NCBI GenBank assembly: GCA_037976565.1
Contig: CP137684.1
Span: 18,162,339-18,226,338 of the forward strand
Source: Mesocentrotus franciscanus
Lineage: Eukaryota; Echinodermata; Echinoidea; Camarodonta; Strongylocentrotidae
DNA: 64,000 nt
Reading direction: 5' to 3'
Shown piece by piece: positions 1 through 12,470 of this stretch (its first letter is position 1; the number at the start of each line of letters is the position of its first letter). A model generated the notes under the pieces. That model was not told where the DNA came from. It made no database searches and saw only the letters and a list, made by a program, of their open reading frames with translations. The translations under genes and the position numbers were made by a program.

Positions 1-589
1 CCTGCCGGATAGGCCGGTGACCAACTTCAGATTCATCCAGACCTTCAACCCCTCCACTACCTCGTGACTCCGACAACTATGACGAACGACCAGAATATAT
101 TGAATCCGGTGTCTCTTCGCACGTTACTATCTCGTCAGGCACGTTAGATAGAGACCTAGTGAATGTTGATGTGCACGCTATGTACGCTGTGTATTCGTTG
201 GCCATTCGTTAGACATACGCTTTGTAAAGGTTGTGCATCCGCGATAGAAAAATGCCTGATTATGCTGATGGGTTGGACGAACAACGGACGAAGAAATAAC
301 CTACACCCGACATGCGAAACGTTCAAACAGTAAATGTTCAACGTATACATATCGCATTCATCAGTACGTTGTCAAGTGCTCAAATTTGTGTACAAGTCCA
401 AAATTGATAATCGATCCTAGTGTGCATGTGCTAACCCATACGAACACCTAACAAATACAATGCATGTCAACGTGTGACGAACGAATGGCAACTTGCGAAC
501 GTACACCCATTTTTCAGAAAACATCGGGCACAAGTTGGTTCTACTTGCTAATATGTGAAAGGGGATAACAACCTTGACATGGCAATAAT
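1..589. other. No gene recognised
   Basis: Mixed-composition DNA with only short chance ORFs on either strand. I see no splice-bounded exon, TIR or tandem repeat. Confidence 0.5.
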
Positions 590-724
590 TAATTCCTTGA
601 AATGCTAGAGCGCCGTAATGGCAGCTAGGCTAAAGCCGGGGTAATAATTTCCAAATTTGGAAGCGCATAGAGACGTTTACAAATGTGATATGCGCTATAC
701 AAAAACCGAATATTATTATTATTA
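590..724 (+). repeat. SINE 3' portion
   Basis: Contains CTAAAGCCGGGGTAATAAT followed by a GCGCTATAC motif and a terminal ATTATTATTATTATT. The same block order ends the full-length SINE at 57,424-57,718, so this is a 5'-truncated plus-strand copy. Related tails lie at 10,440, 13,810 and 55,757. Confidence 0.7.
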
Positions 725-1423
725 GTGAGTGGTAGAAAGTGTTGAAAAGTCCCCTAAAATCATTATGTACATGAGCTTGAGCAAATCAAACTATACCCAT
801 ATATTTATATTATATTTATACGAATATTTTGCAATTCATATCTTCCGCTCTTCCATGGGCTAATCACGCGTACAGGAAGCGCGCTCGCTCATTAGACCCA
901 AATCTTAGGGTGAAAAACCGGAATGTCATGCTCCACTACATTTCGTCAAGCTACCTTACATATAGGTCAGTGGTAACCCATATCGTATTTATGTAAGTAT
1001 TTTTTGTTGGTCTTATATATGAGTTTATTCCATTGTTCTATGTAAGCCATTGAATCTGTAATTAGGTAGTATGTACATGTTTATATTGAATCAGAAATGA
1101 ATAGTAAACTAGATGAAATCAAATTAATGCAAAGGACATTCTTAAAAAATAAAAGTTATACTTGTTTACTGCTTTGAACAGAATTTACCAAAAATGTTGT
1201 GAATAAAGGGTCATATATGTTTACGAAATATTGTGTATCTCGACCAAGTCAAACGACGCGATGGTTCAGTGATTCCCATATTTTGAGTAATTCCCCTCTA
1301 AAAATAATAAAAATCAATTGAAGTGAAAAGGAAATTCGTGCCTTTAAAATGTTTTAAGGGTCAAGAATTCCAACTATGATGCTACTTAATCAATGAAATG
1401 TTATGATCTCACCATAATATTCT
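725..1423. other. No gene recognised
   Basis: AT-rich sequence with no ORF worth reporting and no repeat structure that I can see. Confidence 0.5.
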
Positions 1424-1433
1424 TCATCTATAG

Positions 1434-2085
1434 GTGATCATCAGGTTAGGATTTTTACAGAAGGCAAAACAAAATAGTTGTGTTATTCTCATAGTGTTGC
1501 AAAAGTCAGAGAAGCCTCTAGATCCACTGTTAAGCCCACGACCTAGTGTTCTGGTGACGACTCTGAGCAAAACAACTTCTGTGTACGTTGGATCTGAATC
1601 ACATATACAAAAAGTGGACAAGTTATTTGGGCTTTGCTTGACAAAGTAGTTCCTAAAGAGGCCTTGGACTCGATATGAGTCAGGATTTGATAGGTCTCCT
1701 ATTAGAAGAGACAGGATGATGGAAGTTCTTGAGAACTTCCTAGACAGATCGGAACTATATGCATCAGCCACGGCTGCAGAAAGAAATGTGAAACCCTTTA
1801 ACATCAATATCAGCACCCTACAATGTAAAAGCAGCGCTTCGTGATCTCTGCAGAAATTGACCACGAGAAACGTCGCAGATGCTTGTATTCCTCTGAATGT
1901 AACGTGTGGACGATGCTGGCTTTGCGAACTACTCATGAAGATTTCTCCAGAGAGTGAAGGAGATAGCACTGGGGAGCCCGGAAGACATAATGTTTACCCA
2001 ATTACGACCAATCATACACTGTTATACGCGCTCTACAATTTGGACCATGAAACTTGCTGCATTACTGACGCACGACGGTAATTTT
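1434..2085 (+). pseudogene. Possible decayed coding stretch, unidentified
   Basis: Two plus-strand open stretches (1,434-1,649 and 1,857-2,081), with several short readable segments between them in shifted frames, have more balanced base composition than the AT-rich flanks. The predicted peptides match no family I recognise. A short Cys-rich piece (CGRCWLC) lies near 1,907-1,927. It may be an old retroelement or host-gene relic or chance; there is no clear start, splice site or domain. Confidence 0.2.
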
Positions 2086-4442
2086 TAGGCCATGATCTCC
2101 GAATTCTGAGCGATGTTCCTACCAATTATCTTATAGAAGAGTACTTTAGGAGAGGCTGGATTAGGAAGCTAGCGAAGACAGCCTCGCACCTTCATACCAA
2201 CAGTTCTTGAAGAGCATGTGAAGACCGTATGCAATCAAATGCATACAAAACAAAGTTGAATTAGAATGCCTACGGCTTCTGACAAAGGAATAATACAAGG
2301 CACTAACAAGGAAATTTGCTTCAAACACACACACACAAAAAAAAACCCAAAAAGGTGGGCTCTATGACATTTATGGTATTATAAAATAAATTTCATGCAT
2401 TGTGCATTATAGAGAGGGAGAGAGAGAGAAAGAGATACCTCAAGAAGAGATACCTGTTTACCTATAAACCCCATATTTATAGAAAATTCCGTTATTGTAG
2501 GCCTTCTCGTTTTGGAAATACTAATGAATTGATATTCGTCTGGCAGCCATATTGGATTTCACCAAAATGCGGCCCCAGGAGGCGCCCTACTTGACATCGA
2601 ATAAAAACAAATCATTAGAATCAGAGTAACTATAACCCCATAAAAAGTACAACATTTCATCATTTTAGCCCTTTCAGTTTGAAAATACAATTGGACTCCA
2701 GCTCATCAAGTGGCCAATTCGGATTTGAACAACATGGCCGTTCAAGGGTGCGCCCTTCTTTGCAAAGGTAAAACATAAAAATAGTATGGTATAGTCGACA
2801 TCTGAGCCAAATGTTGTGCTTCTAGAATAATTTCACTAAACTGTAAATATAATGCCCTTACATCCCCGACTATTAAAAAAAGAAGGAAATCGAGTGCTTC
2901 CTTCACCTTTCTACAAGGTCGCTCGTTTGCCACACTTTCAAATATGCACAAAACAACATATTCAAATAGACGGAAGAATTACTTTGAGCATGAATAAGAA
3001 TTGCATTACTCATTTCCGGTCTGATTAGCTCAATGAAAACCTTCTTAACACTGATAAAGATAAATCTTGCATTGAAAACAGATTAATAATCTTGAAGTCT
3101 TTGGTATATCTGTCCTGTGGAGATTACAGTGTGGCACAAGGATAGTATTTGTGTGGCATATAAAGGGTTAATGCAGATTGGAGGTTACATCAACAAGATC
3201 CTACCTCGCTTACGGCAGCCCTTACATCAAAACCAGCTCCTTTTTTTCTTATGTATACTTTGTTTAATTTCCAGATTTAACAAATTTTGTAATCTACTTA
3301 CCTTTAGGTTAGCCTGAGAAAAAAGAAAGAAAAAAAAAACGTACATTAAGATAACATACATATGAAATTGTCATAAACAGATTGTCGGTATAATTTTGAT
3401 TATTTTTGTTTCTCTTCGTACAGCACTGTCATGAAATATAACCCACACTGCAAGTGTGTATTCGCATGCGCTTTCTTTGACATAAACATGAACGTGATTT
3501 TTTTTTCTCGAAATAGTACAGAGATATAAAAATGCATACTTTATCCACATACCGTTGTTAACTTGATCAAAGCGTATTTAATAAACAAAATCAGATTTTG
3601 ACATTGCCTCGTAAATGATACTAAATGAAATTTAGATTCTCAACTAAAATCAGAAACATAGGAATGAAATAATGAAGGTTAAAAGTTGCAAGAAGCTGAA
3701 TACCCTTTGATTCAAACCTCTCCTTCACAATTTTAGAAAAGAAATTATTGTTCTACATATTATCAAATATATTCTAAATACAAATATGCCTATACAGGAC
3801 CGCAGCCGTATATGATATGGACAAGAACCCCATTGACCCCTTTACATCGGTCATTTTGAAACTATTGCCATGCTCCCGCGCGCAATGTACTACAAACATG
3901 AAGCGCATTGTAATCAAGGTAAATGTTATACATAGTAAATTCAGCATTTTGAGTGACAACTTCGCGATTACGTCATCCAATTTTGTTGTTGTTCTTCGGC
4001 ATTTTCATCAAAAGCACAATTTAATAGAACAATTCTCGCCGAGTCGGTCAATACTGGGGTATATTTTTCAGTATCACAAAAAATAAATGAATAAATACAA
4101 TTTTGCCCATGAAATAACTGTGACCCTATGATATATTCTTGAAAGGTAAAGTGTGTATCTTTCTCAGAATCTTATTGATAAACTTCTTCCAAACATATAA
4201 ACACAAACATCAAACTAAATTTTACCTTTACAAACGGTATACTCTGGTTTAAATAAAATTGGATATGGAGGTATTAAAAGAAACCTGTAATTTTTTTAAT
4301 CTTCCACCTTGGTCATTTGAACGGAAAAATGCATATTCGAAGAGATTTCATGCATACGAATGTCTCAAATTGAACTTCCAAGTGTCACTCAGTCACTGAT
4401 GTCGATTAATATCGAGTATGGCCTCCCCTGACACGGATCAGT
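2086..4442. other. Gene-free AT-rich stretch with a GA microsatellite
   Basis: A short GA-rich run lies at about 2,411-2,436. The rest is AT-rich with only chance ORFs (for example 3,817-4,086, which overlaps an opposing ORF). No domain, TIR or tRNA-like structure seen. Confidence 0.5.
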
Positions 4443-5244
4443 GTGTTCGGACATAGTGACACACTGTCCACAAGGTTGTTGATGTTATCAACGGGAAGGG
4501 CATGGTATTGTAATAAGTTATTGTTGAATGTTCAAAAACCCAAATGTGTTATTTTTCGCTCAAAAGGTAAAAAGCTTCCAGATGGTATTACTTTTCTAAA
4601 TGTTGGAAGACATGATGTTGCGCTTAGTGAAAATATTCAGTTCTTAGAGTTAACTATGAATGAGCATTTATCTTGGAAAAATCATATAGATGTTGTATGC
4701 ACAAAGTTGTCCCGAAGTGTAAGTGTCATTTTTAGATTAAAAATTATTTTACCCGAAAGAGTGTTGATAACATTATATAATAATATTATTCTTCCTTACT
4801 TGACATATTGTAATGTTGCTTGGGGGAAACACTTTTAAGTCATATATTGTTAAGTTGAGAGTATTGCAGAAGAAGGCAATAAGGCTTATTACTAATTCTA
4901 ATTAAAGACACCCAAGTTCTCCATTGTTCCTCCGACTAAGAATGTTACCGCTAAGTGGACTTGTGTCGTTCAATTGCGTACTGTTTATGTTTAAACTTCA
5001 GTCTATGCCTCATGAATGTACGTTAAAAGATTTATTCCGTCAGAACTCACAAATTCATAATTATAATACACGTCAACGGGGTCTCATTCATCAGCCTTCT
5101 GCAAGAACAAATGTCACTCTGACCTCTTTCCATATCTCTTGCATTAAAGAATGGAACAGTTTGCCTGATGATATAACAAATAGTACAACTCTTTCGAGGT
5201 TTAGAAGGTTATCAAAAACGTACCTACTTGAAAGACTGACATAA
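4443..5244 (+). pseudogene. Non-LTR retrotransposon reverse transcriptase, C-terminal relic
   Basis: Encodes the thumb and C-terminal region of a CR1/L2/Jockey-type LINE polymerase. The first piece (4,443-4,838) has the post-palm pattern: W-x-KLLLNVQKPK, then an FLELTMNEHLSWKNHI segment, then a YNNIILPYLTYCNVAWG segment. The second piece (4,924-5,244) carries the conserved tail with NYNTR and KEWNSLP near its end. The pieces are in different frames: the break sits at the GGGGG run near 4,822, and an in-frame stop lies near 4,902 between them. The catalytic YxDD part of the polymerase and the whole endonuclease are missing, so this is a dead 5'-truncated copy. Exact clade is uncertain. Confidence 0.8.
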
Positions 5245-5631
5245 TTTTTTTTTTATCTTAATAATGCTTTTTGACCACTGAGGACCTACTCATCAGTGTG
5301 TTTGCTGTGCCTGTGTGTTTATGTGTGCGCGCGTCTGTGATAGTATTTGTGTGTTCTATATTCTGTAGCTTAGTATTTCCATCCCTTGTATATACGTTAC
5401 ATTCTCTTCATTCACCTAGCCATATTGTTAATGTATGTATTCTGTGGACTATAGGGCCCCGCTCACAAGCTTAGCTTCTAAAGGGGTCCTAAAACCATTC
5501 ATTTTATGATGTAATCAAGTTAATATGTGGTTTAATGTACTACAAGTATTACCAGTCTCTTTTTTATTTAAAAGATTATATCATGTTTTGTGTGGTTTTT
5601 AATAAAATGAACTTGAGCTTGAACTTGAACT
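5245..5631 (+). repeat. LINE 3' UTR with TTGAAC tail
   Basis: Sequence following the polymerase relic, ending with an AATAAA at about 5,600 and a short repeat CTTGAGCTTGAACTTGAAC. Short tandem repeats at the 3' end instead of poly(A) are usual for CR1/L2-type elements, so this probably marks the true 3' end of the copy. Confidence 0.65.
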
Positions 5632-5655
5632 TTTTATTCCTGCTTTTTGTTTCTG

Positions 5656-6236
5656 CTGTTGAGAGCGGAACGAGCAGACGACCGTCCTTCGGACACGATC
5701 CATCCGGGAGGCAGGCAACAGGGTCTTCAATCTACAGAATACTAACTCTGTTAAGAGTGGTTTTTCAACCACACTTTGATGACCCATAGTCTACGAGTGA
5801 CTGATTTCTACTCTCCGCAGTTCACATCATCACGAGCCATCGAGCCATTCGATCCCGATCTCGTTCTGCATGATGCAACGATCGTATAACGAAGTGGACA
5901 TTTTCGCGAACTCCAACGATCGGATCGCGTTACCCTAATTGTCTAGTATAATGGCAGTGTTAATTTAATTCGAACCTCTCAGTAAACTACAGACTGATTC
6001 ATTTTCTATTTGTCAACGTTCAATACTTGTGAACTTATATTGTATCTCGTTTTATTGTGTAATTAAAATTCAGACTATCAAATTACAACTCATTCTGATT
6101 CATTTTCTATTTGTCAACGTTCAATACTTGTGAACTTATATTGTATCTCGTTTTATTGTGTAATTAAAATTCAGACTATCAAATTACAACTCATTCTCTG
6201 ATTGATTTTGTTATATGTGTGTATCGCCACTAATCC
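5656..6236 (+). repeat. Candidate solo LTR
   Basis: Begins TGTTGAGAGCGGAACGAGC, like many invertebrate LTRs, and could end at ATCCATGTGACA near 6,236. The middle holds a 101-bp tandem duplication. No convincing flanking target duplication and no adjacent gag/pol was found, so this is a weak call based on the terminal TG/CA and on the abrupt start just after the LINE tail. Confidence 0.3.
5994..6195. repeat. 101-bp tandem duplication
   Basis: Two nearly identical 101-bp copies, 5,994-6,094 and 6,095-6,195, each starting CTGATTCATTTTC. Confidence 0.9.
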
Positions 6237-6980
6237 AACTATAATCCATGTGACAGCCAAAATATAAAATTAGGTACCAAAAAATCTTACTTTATGGGCC
6301 TAAATCTATCCTAATTATGTGATTCAAGAGAGAAAAACACTAAATGAAGATGAAATATTTAATTTAGTAAACACATTAGTAAGAGCGTCATACCAAAGGT
6401 ACATTTTATTTCAACTAACATCTCATCATTTTAGGGCACCTGAGAGGGCCACTAAATGTATTCATCAAATAGGAGATGAGTGAAAACAATAAACATGCTT
6501 TATTATGTGGTAAACCAACTGTAACTTCCATTTAAAGGTTTAAGGTATCTTTTCTTGATTAAATCTAAAATATGGCCCCACCGAATGTCTCATTGTTCTT
6601 GCTTGAATAATTTAATGATCATTAAAGTATTACACATTTATTATGTTCATTTGATCTCATTATAAAGGAGAATGCGGGACCCTGTCGGGTCGCAGGGGTA
6701 CAGCCCTACGCACTTCGTAGTTCAGAAAATTGGAGATAGAAACTTGATTATATGCCTTACAATGTGCACAGCCCATATTGCTGTTTTTCGTTGGGAATCA
6801 GTTCCTTCCTTCACACACGTCACACTCTCTCCTAATGACAATTTTATAGAACAAAGAGGTTTGTCTTGGATTAGGTCCAGGGGAACAACATCTTTCCTTT
6901 ACGGATGGGCCCCCACACGATCTTAAGGTTTTAAGGATTTTAAATCCTTAAAACCTGCAAGGTGGCTGTCAAGGCCGATA
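6237..6980. other. No gene; one short palindrome
   Basis: AT-rich, no coding signal. A perfect 29-bp palindrome (14-bp arms) lies at 6,927-6,955, starting GGTTTTAAGGATTT. Confidence 0.6.
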
Positions 6981-8250
6981 TAAATTATAATTTATTTTTC
7001 AAAGACAATTTAATGAAACCGTTTGCTTTCCCTATCGTTCTACTTTCATCCAAAGTTTTCGCAGGCACATGTTGTGCTAACTTACCGTAGCATATGCACA
7101 TTTGAGTTTCATGTTCTTTTTTCCCCTTATTTTCTCCTCTCTCTCTCTCTGTGTCTCTCTCCTTTTCTTCTCACCATCTATTTTTTTCCCTTTCATCTTT
7201 TTATCTATTTACTTTCCCATTTGTCTTTGGTTGCTCTCTTTTTTCCCTTATTCCTTTTGTTAAAGGGCCGCCCCCCTAAAAAAAGAGGCCTCGGCCGAGC
7301 CCCCTGATATATACATCTATGTACGCATCACGCATACCTTGCGGTGGGATTTGGAATTCATTATGATTTAAGGACCATTTTATATCACCACATGTTCATA
7401 CGTTAGTCCTGTTGTTATATGGAGTACTCGTTAATCATCTTTTCTTGCGTACCTTTTCTCTTTTTGGTTTCCTTACAATTTTTCTTTTTTTACCCTAATT
7501 TATATACAAACCTATTATCTGGGACCTACATAATACAAGCTTTGCTTTTAAGTAGATCCCCCACTTTATTTAGCTTTCTTTTTTTTTTGCAGTGTATTTA
7601 TCAAACTTATGATTGTATCTTTTGTTATAACTATTATCATGTACATTATGTTTCTATATTGTATGTTTAGCTATAATTTATTACCATGTTCATTATATTC
7701 AATTATGTTGTTTTCGATAAAGTGGAAATAAATAAACTTGAAACTTGAAACTTGAAAGTATTTAACCTGGGGGTAAATGTCCAGCGGGGGATTTTTGCCT
7801 GTAGATAACTTTCCTTGTAGTTGTTTTGGGGGTATTTGCCCATATATGTCTCAATAACATGCAGCCTTATATGCATTTAGAATGTATTTGAAAATATGGA
7901 AAATATGGAATTTCAGTTTCTAAAGTTGTATGGAAAGGTTTGAATCAACGAATTTCATTATTTTCGGCAGCTTTTAGAATTCATTCTTTCATTTTTATAC
8001 TATCTGAAAGAAGGAAATCTGAGAAATCATCCCCAGATGGAAATGTTGTCATTTATCCCCTGACATAACACACTTGAGGACACCATATATATATTGTGAC
8101 TTATTCGGCGGGCCGTGCCGGGCCGCGTCTATTTTTAATTTACACAATAGCCTATGATTTTACGGCTTTAATTTCAATAAACCCGCTCGCAAAGAGTCTA
8201 GCTAGCTACGAAAACTTGGAAAGAGGTCACAAACAATTATATTATTAAAT
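6981..8250 (+). repeat. Tandem duplication, copy A (LINE 3' UTR inside)
   Basis: First of two direct copies, 1,270 bp long at the left boundary. It holds a CT-rich segment, a GC block (AAAGAGGCCTCGGCCGAG) and an AATAAA followed by three CTTGAAA repeats at 7,737-7,758. That layout suggests a LINE 3' UTR. After the tail, more unique sequence runs to a block ending GAAAGAGGTCACAAACAATT. Open reading frames here are low-complexity CT translations, not genes. Confidence 0.8.
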
Positions 8251-9475
8251 TAAATTATAATTTATTTTTCAAAGACAATTTAATGAAACCGTTTGCTTTC
8301 CCTATCGTTCTACTTTCATCCAAAGTTTTCGCAGGCACATGTTGTGCTAACTTATCGTAGCATATGCACATTTGAGTTTCATGTTTTTTTCCCTTCTTTT
8401 CTCCTCTCTCTCTCTCTGTCTCTCTCCTTTTCTTCTCACTATCTATCTTTTTCCCTTTCATCTTTTTATCTATTTACTTTCCCATTTGTCTTTGGTTGCT
8501 CTCTTTTTTCCCTTATTCCTTTTGTTTAAGGGCCGCCCCCTAAAAAAAGAGGCCTCGGCCGAGCCCCCTGATATATACATCTATGTACGCATCACGCATA
8601 CCTTGCAGTGGGATGTGGAATTCATTATGATTTAAGGACCATTTTATATCACCACATGTTCATACGTTAGTCCTGTTGTTATATGGAGTACTCGTTAATC
8701 ATCTTTTCTTACGTACCTTTTCTCTTTTTGGTTTCCTTACAATTTTTCTTTCTTACCCTAATTTATATACAAACCTATTATCTGGGACCTACATAATACA
8801 AGCTTTGCTTTTAAGTAGATCCCCCACTTTATTTAGCATTTTTCTTTTTTTTGCAATGTATTTATCAAACTTATGATTGTATCTTTTGTTATAACTATTA
8901 TCATGTACATTATGTTTCTATATTGTATGTTTAGCTATAATTTATTACCATGTTCATTATATTCAATTATGTTATTTTCGATAAAGTGGAAATAAATAAA
9001 CTTGAAACTTGAAACTTGAAAGTATTTAACCTGGGGGTAAATGTCCAACGGGGGATTTTCCTGTAGTTAACTTTCCTTGTAGTTGTTTTGGGGGTATTTG
9101 CCCATATATGTCTCAATAACATGCAGCCTTATATGCATTTAGAATGTATTTGAAAATATGGAAAATATGGAATCTCAGTTTCTAAATTTCATTATTTTCG
9201 GCAGCTTTTAGAATTCATTCCTTCATTTTTATACTATCTGAAAGAAGGAAATCTGAGAAATCATCCCCAGATGGAAATGTTGTCATTTATCCCCTGACAT
9301 AACACACTTGAGGACACCATATATATATATTGTGACTTATTCGGCGGGCCGTGCCGGGCCGCGTCTATTTTTAATTTACACAATAGCCTATGATTTTACG
9401 GCTTTAATTTCAATAAACCCACTCGCAAAGAGTCTAGCTAGCTACGAAAGCTTGGAAAGAGGTCACAAACAATTA
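8251..9475 (+). repeat. Tandem duplication, copy B
   Basis: Second copy of the preceding unit, directly abutting, with about 34 bp missing near 9,185 compared with copy A and scattered substitutions and small indels. The CTTGAAA tail is at 9,001-9,022. Both copies end in the same sequence. A piece of that end recurs a third time at 9,893-9,950, in front of a second tRNA-like block. Confidence 0.85.
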
Positions 9476-9535
9476 AACTTTGATTATTTATTGCTTTGCC
9501 TCACTATTTATCAAGGCAAACTGAACAAATACTAA

Positions 9536-9600
9536 GATTTGAACCGACAACTCCATCGTTGTAATACGCTGTCCTTACCGATTGAGGTAACGATGGGTTG
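9536..9600 (-). repeat. tRNA-like SINE head, copy 1
   Basis: On the minus strand an A-box-like TTACCTCAATCGGTAAGG is followed about 30 nt later by a B-box GGTTCAAATC. This is the layout of a Pol III promoter in a tRNA-derived SINE. A clean cloverleaf is not apparent, so this is not a tRNA gene. Confidence 0.6.
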
Positions 9601-9892
9601 ATGAAAGATGGATTTGCATGATTATTATGACGCTATCACTAACCCTAACGGTTACTATGTGCGCATGCGCAGGTTCTTCGCCAGCGCTTTTATTGAAATT
9701 AAAGCCGTAAAAATAACGAGCTGCCCTGTAAATAAAATTACGCTGCCGGGCCTCGTAAATGTTTTTTTTTTACATAACTGTTCAGCCATTTACGCGAGAG
9801 GGCAATATTGATCATCACGACATCACCCATTCATGAACAGGTTTGTATTTCCTGTCTTCTGATTGCCTGATATGTTTCACGTCATTAGCAGC

Positions 9893-10056
9893 TTGGAAAG
9901 AGGTCACAAACAATAAGACTTTGATTATTTATTGCTTTGTCTCACTATTCAGTTATAAAGTCCACAAATAGGACATAATTATTATGGCGATTCAAACCCA
10001 CGTCAACCCTAAGATTGTCGTACGCTGACCTTATCGATTGAGCCAACGATGGGTTG
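9893..10056 (-). repeat. tRNA-like SINE, copy 2
   Basis: Second member of the same family. B-box GGTTTGAATC and A-box TGGCTCAATCGATAAGG lie at 9,989-10,056 (minus strand), next to the shared GAAAGAGGTCACAAACAAT block at 9,893-9,920. The two copies also share the CTAACGGTTAC flank on the upstream side. Confidence 0.6.
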
Positions 10057-10439
10057 ATGAGAGATGGGTTTCCATGATTACTATAACCCTGACCCTAACG
10101 GTTACGTCATTGCTACGTCACACGCAGTAAAGCAACCGAGATTTATGAATTATTCATGTTTTAAAGCAAAAAGTTAAGGGCGTGAATACTGCCCTCTCTC
10201 GTCGGTGGCGTAAGTCCTGACAGAAAAGAAAATCGCTGCCGGGCCACGAATATGTTCAATAATAAAAAAAAAAATTAAACAATTTTTGCACTGCCTTAAT
10301 CGTGCGAAATGGGCGAACGATCGATGCACATGGTCTTTGGAACTTGCGAAGATCATTGTTGAAGAAAAACAAATCACGGATTACTACATCTTACTTTAGG
10401 GATGCGCATAGTTGAGTCTGAGTGCGCATAATAGCCAAA

Positions 10440-10546
10440 GGTGGCTTCTGGACGTATACATATGACCGGGGTAATAGTATATCTGTAAAGGGCTTAGAAA
10501 CATTTGTATTAAGCGCTATATAAAAGCTGAATATTATACAATCATT
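10440..10546 (+). repeat. SINE 3' tail fragment
   Basis: CCGGGGTAATAG, then AGGGCTTAG, then AAGCGCTATATAAAAGCTG and an ATT-rich end: the order seen in the full SINE at 57.4 kb, but without the tRNA head. Confidence 0.65.
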
Positions 10547-11322
10547 ACTGAATAACACACGTCTGTAAATAAATAAATGATAAGAAATATAACAAAATCA
10601 AAACAATACAAACACATGGACAAGCACACATACAACTTAACATCGCCTCGTATTTTAAATTTGATTTAATATTGTTCCATTGAGTAAACAAAAAAATCCC
10701 AATCATAAAAAAGGAGTAAATGAAAGTGAATACTATAATGTTAAATATGATGTGAGATACATATCTGAAGTAGCTATAATGGCGATGTGATTTTAAAAAA
10801 TATTATGAGTCAACATAATGTAAATGGTTCTCACCTTTCTTCTTTGGGCTTTCCGTGAATCTGAAGAGGAAAAAAGGATCAAGGGTGAGTTTATGGTTAG
10901 GACAAAACGAACTTGAATGAGAATGACACGTTTGTGGCATAGGAATATGTACATATATATATATATATACATGTATAAATGCATATTGGTGTGTGTGGGT
11001 GTGTGTGTGTGTGTGTGCAGTGGTTAATTCCAAATGACATTTAATCCGTTTTTATCACAAAAATATTTTTAATGGATATGTGCATCTGACACATTGCAAT
11101 CGAATGGACTATATTGCTTTAAAAAAATAGTAAATGTAAAATATGTCGTTTTATATAAATTGTCGTTTTATTGCAATGGGGATCAATTCAAACATCGTTT
11201 CATTCCAAAAGTGGATATATAGTATGGTGATTCCACATTTCTTATTTTAAACAACGATTTCTAAAGCTACGTTTTACGATATTTGTAGACATATTGCAAT
11301 TCAAAAGGTAGATGATGAGTGC
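10547..11322. other. AT-rich DNA with TA and TG microsatellites
   Basis: A (TA)n run at about 10,953-10,970 and a (TG)n run at about 10,989-11,018 lie in otherwise featureless AT-rich sequence. No gene seen. Confidence 0.7.
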
Positions 11323-11810
11323 CAAATTTCAATAAATGTTACTTTATAACAAAACATTTTAAAAGAATACTTATGGATTAAATTCGTTTTAAATAAACCA
11401 TCCGGAAGCGTTGTTTTTAGAGGAATAGCGGTTTTTTCATAAATAATTAAAAAAAAACATTAGATATGACGAAAAATGCAACGCATGCCCTTTCAGCGGA
11501 ATTAATGTGTTTTGCATTTAATTTAAGTCTTCAAAGTAGCTCTAATGTGAATAAACAGTCGACCGCAAATTTCAATAAATGTAACTTTATAACAAAACAT
11601 TTTAAAAGAATACTTATGGATTAAATTCGTTTTGAAATAAACTATCCGGAAGCGTTGTTTTTAGAGGAATAGCGATTTTTGTCTTCAATAATTTTAAAAT
11701 AAACATTAAATATGACAAAAAGATGCAACGCATGTCCTTTTAGCGAAATTAATGTGTTTTGCATTTAATTTAAGTCTTCAAAGTAGCTCTAATGTGAATA
11801 AACGGTCAAC
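11323..11810. repeat. 243-bp tandem duplication
   Basis: Two direct copies, about 11,323-11,565 and 11,566-11,810, each starting at AAATTTCAATAAATG and containing GGAAGCGTTGTTTTTAGAGG. They differ by a few substitutions and short indels. Confidence 0.9.
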
Positions 11811-12084
11811 CGCAGTTTCATTACAGGGACAAATTACACAGAAATTATAATAATAACAAAATATAAGAAAAGCACGATTAATCGCTAGATTAAAACAAAA
11901 TGATGTTTTAAAAATGATATAATAAAATATTCCTACCATTATTTACAACAAAGAAGACACAATGGGATGGGAAATTGGTAATCAGTATTTTTTTAGATGC
12001 TGCTTATAAGTATCGGCTTCATGGTGATGTAGATAAACAGTAGGTTTGCGGTTGCACCATGTGAGAGAGAGAGGGAGGATTGGG

Positions 12085-12172
12085 GAGTCCTGAAAAGGAC
12101 TCTCGGTAATCTATTCTTTTTTGAGTGTGTGTAGTCCTGAAAAGGACTGTTGTTGTAGTCTTGAAAAGGACT
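12085..12172 (-). promoter_or_regulatory. Three histone-type 3' stem-loops
   Basis: Three hairpins at 12,085-12,102, 12,133-12,148 and 12,157-12,172. Read on the minus strand, each has a stem ending in U-A closed by a UUUC loop (AGTCCTTTTCAGGACT; the 12,157 copy has one mismatched pair). That is the fold of the replication-dependent histone mRNA 3' end. Downstream of the middle one a purine-rich AAAAAAGAA could act as a histone downstream element. No histone ORF is present nearby. Confidence 0.4.
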
Positions 12173-12369
12173 GTTGGTTTTCTTATTTAGCTTATAGTGC
12201 TAATGAGAAGTATAGCGCCGGTTGGAGAGGATGGATGGTAGGAGTGGCTCGACGTTTCGAACAGGTTGACTATCCGTGGGGGTACTATACGTGACTATAC
12301 GTGAGTTTTTTTTTATTCACTCGAAAATGCTAAAACTGGATTTAGTCCCTTTTGGAATGAAACTTCCCC

Positions 12370-12415
12370 TATATATATAATTATGTGTGTATATTTATAT
12401 ATATTTATATATAAT

Positions 12416-12455
<40 letters not shown>

Positions 12456-12470
12456 ATTATATAAATATAT
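12370..12470. repeat. AT microsatellite
   Basis: Long interrupted (AT)n/(TATATAAT)n tract. Confidence 0.9.

Noticed and set aside
5656..6236. Complete LTR retrotransposon
   Set aside because: There is no second LTR, primer-binding site or polyprotein nearby, and no target duplication, so it was kept only as a weak solo-LTR candidate.
9536..9600. A true tRNA gene on the minus strand
   Set aside because: Only the A- and B-box layout fits. The acceptor and anticodon stems are not formed, and a second diverged copy at 9,989 indicates a SINE.
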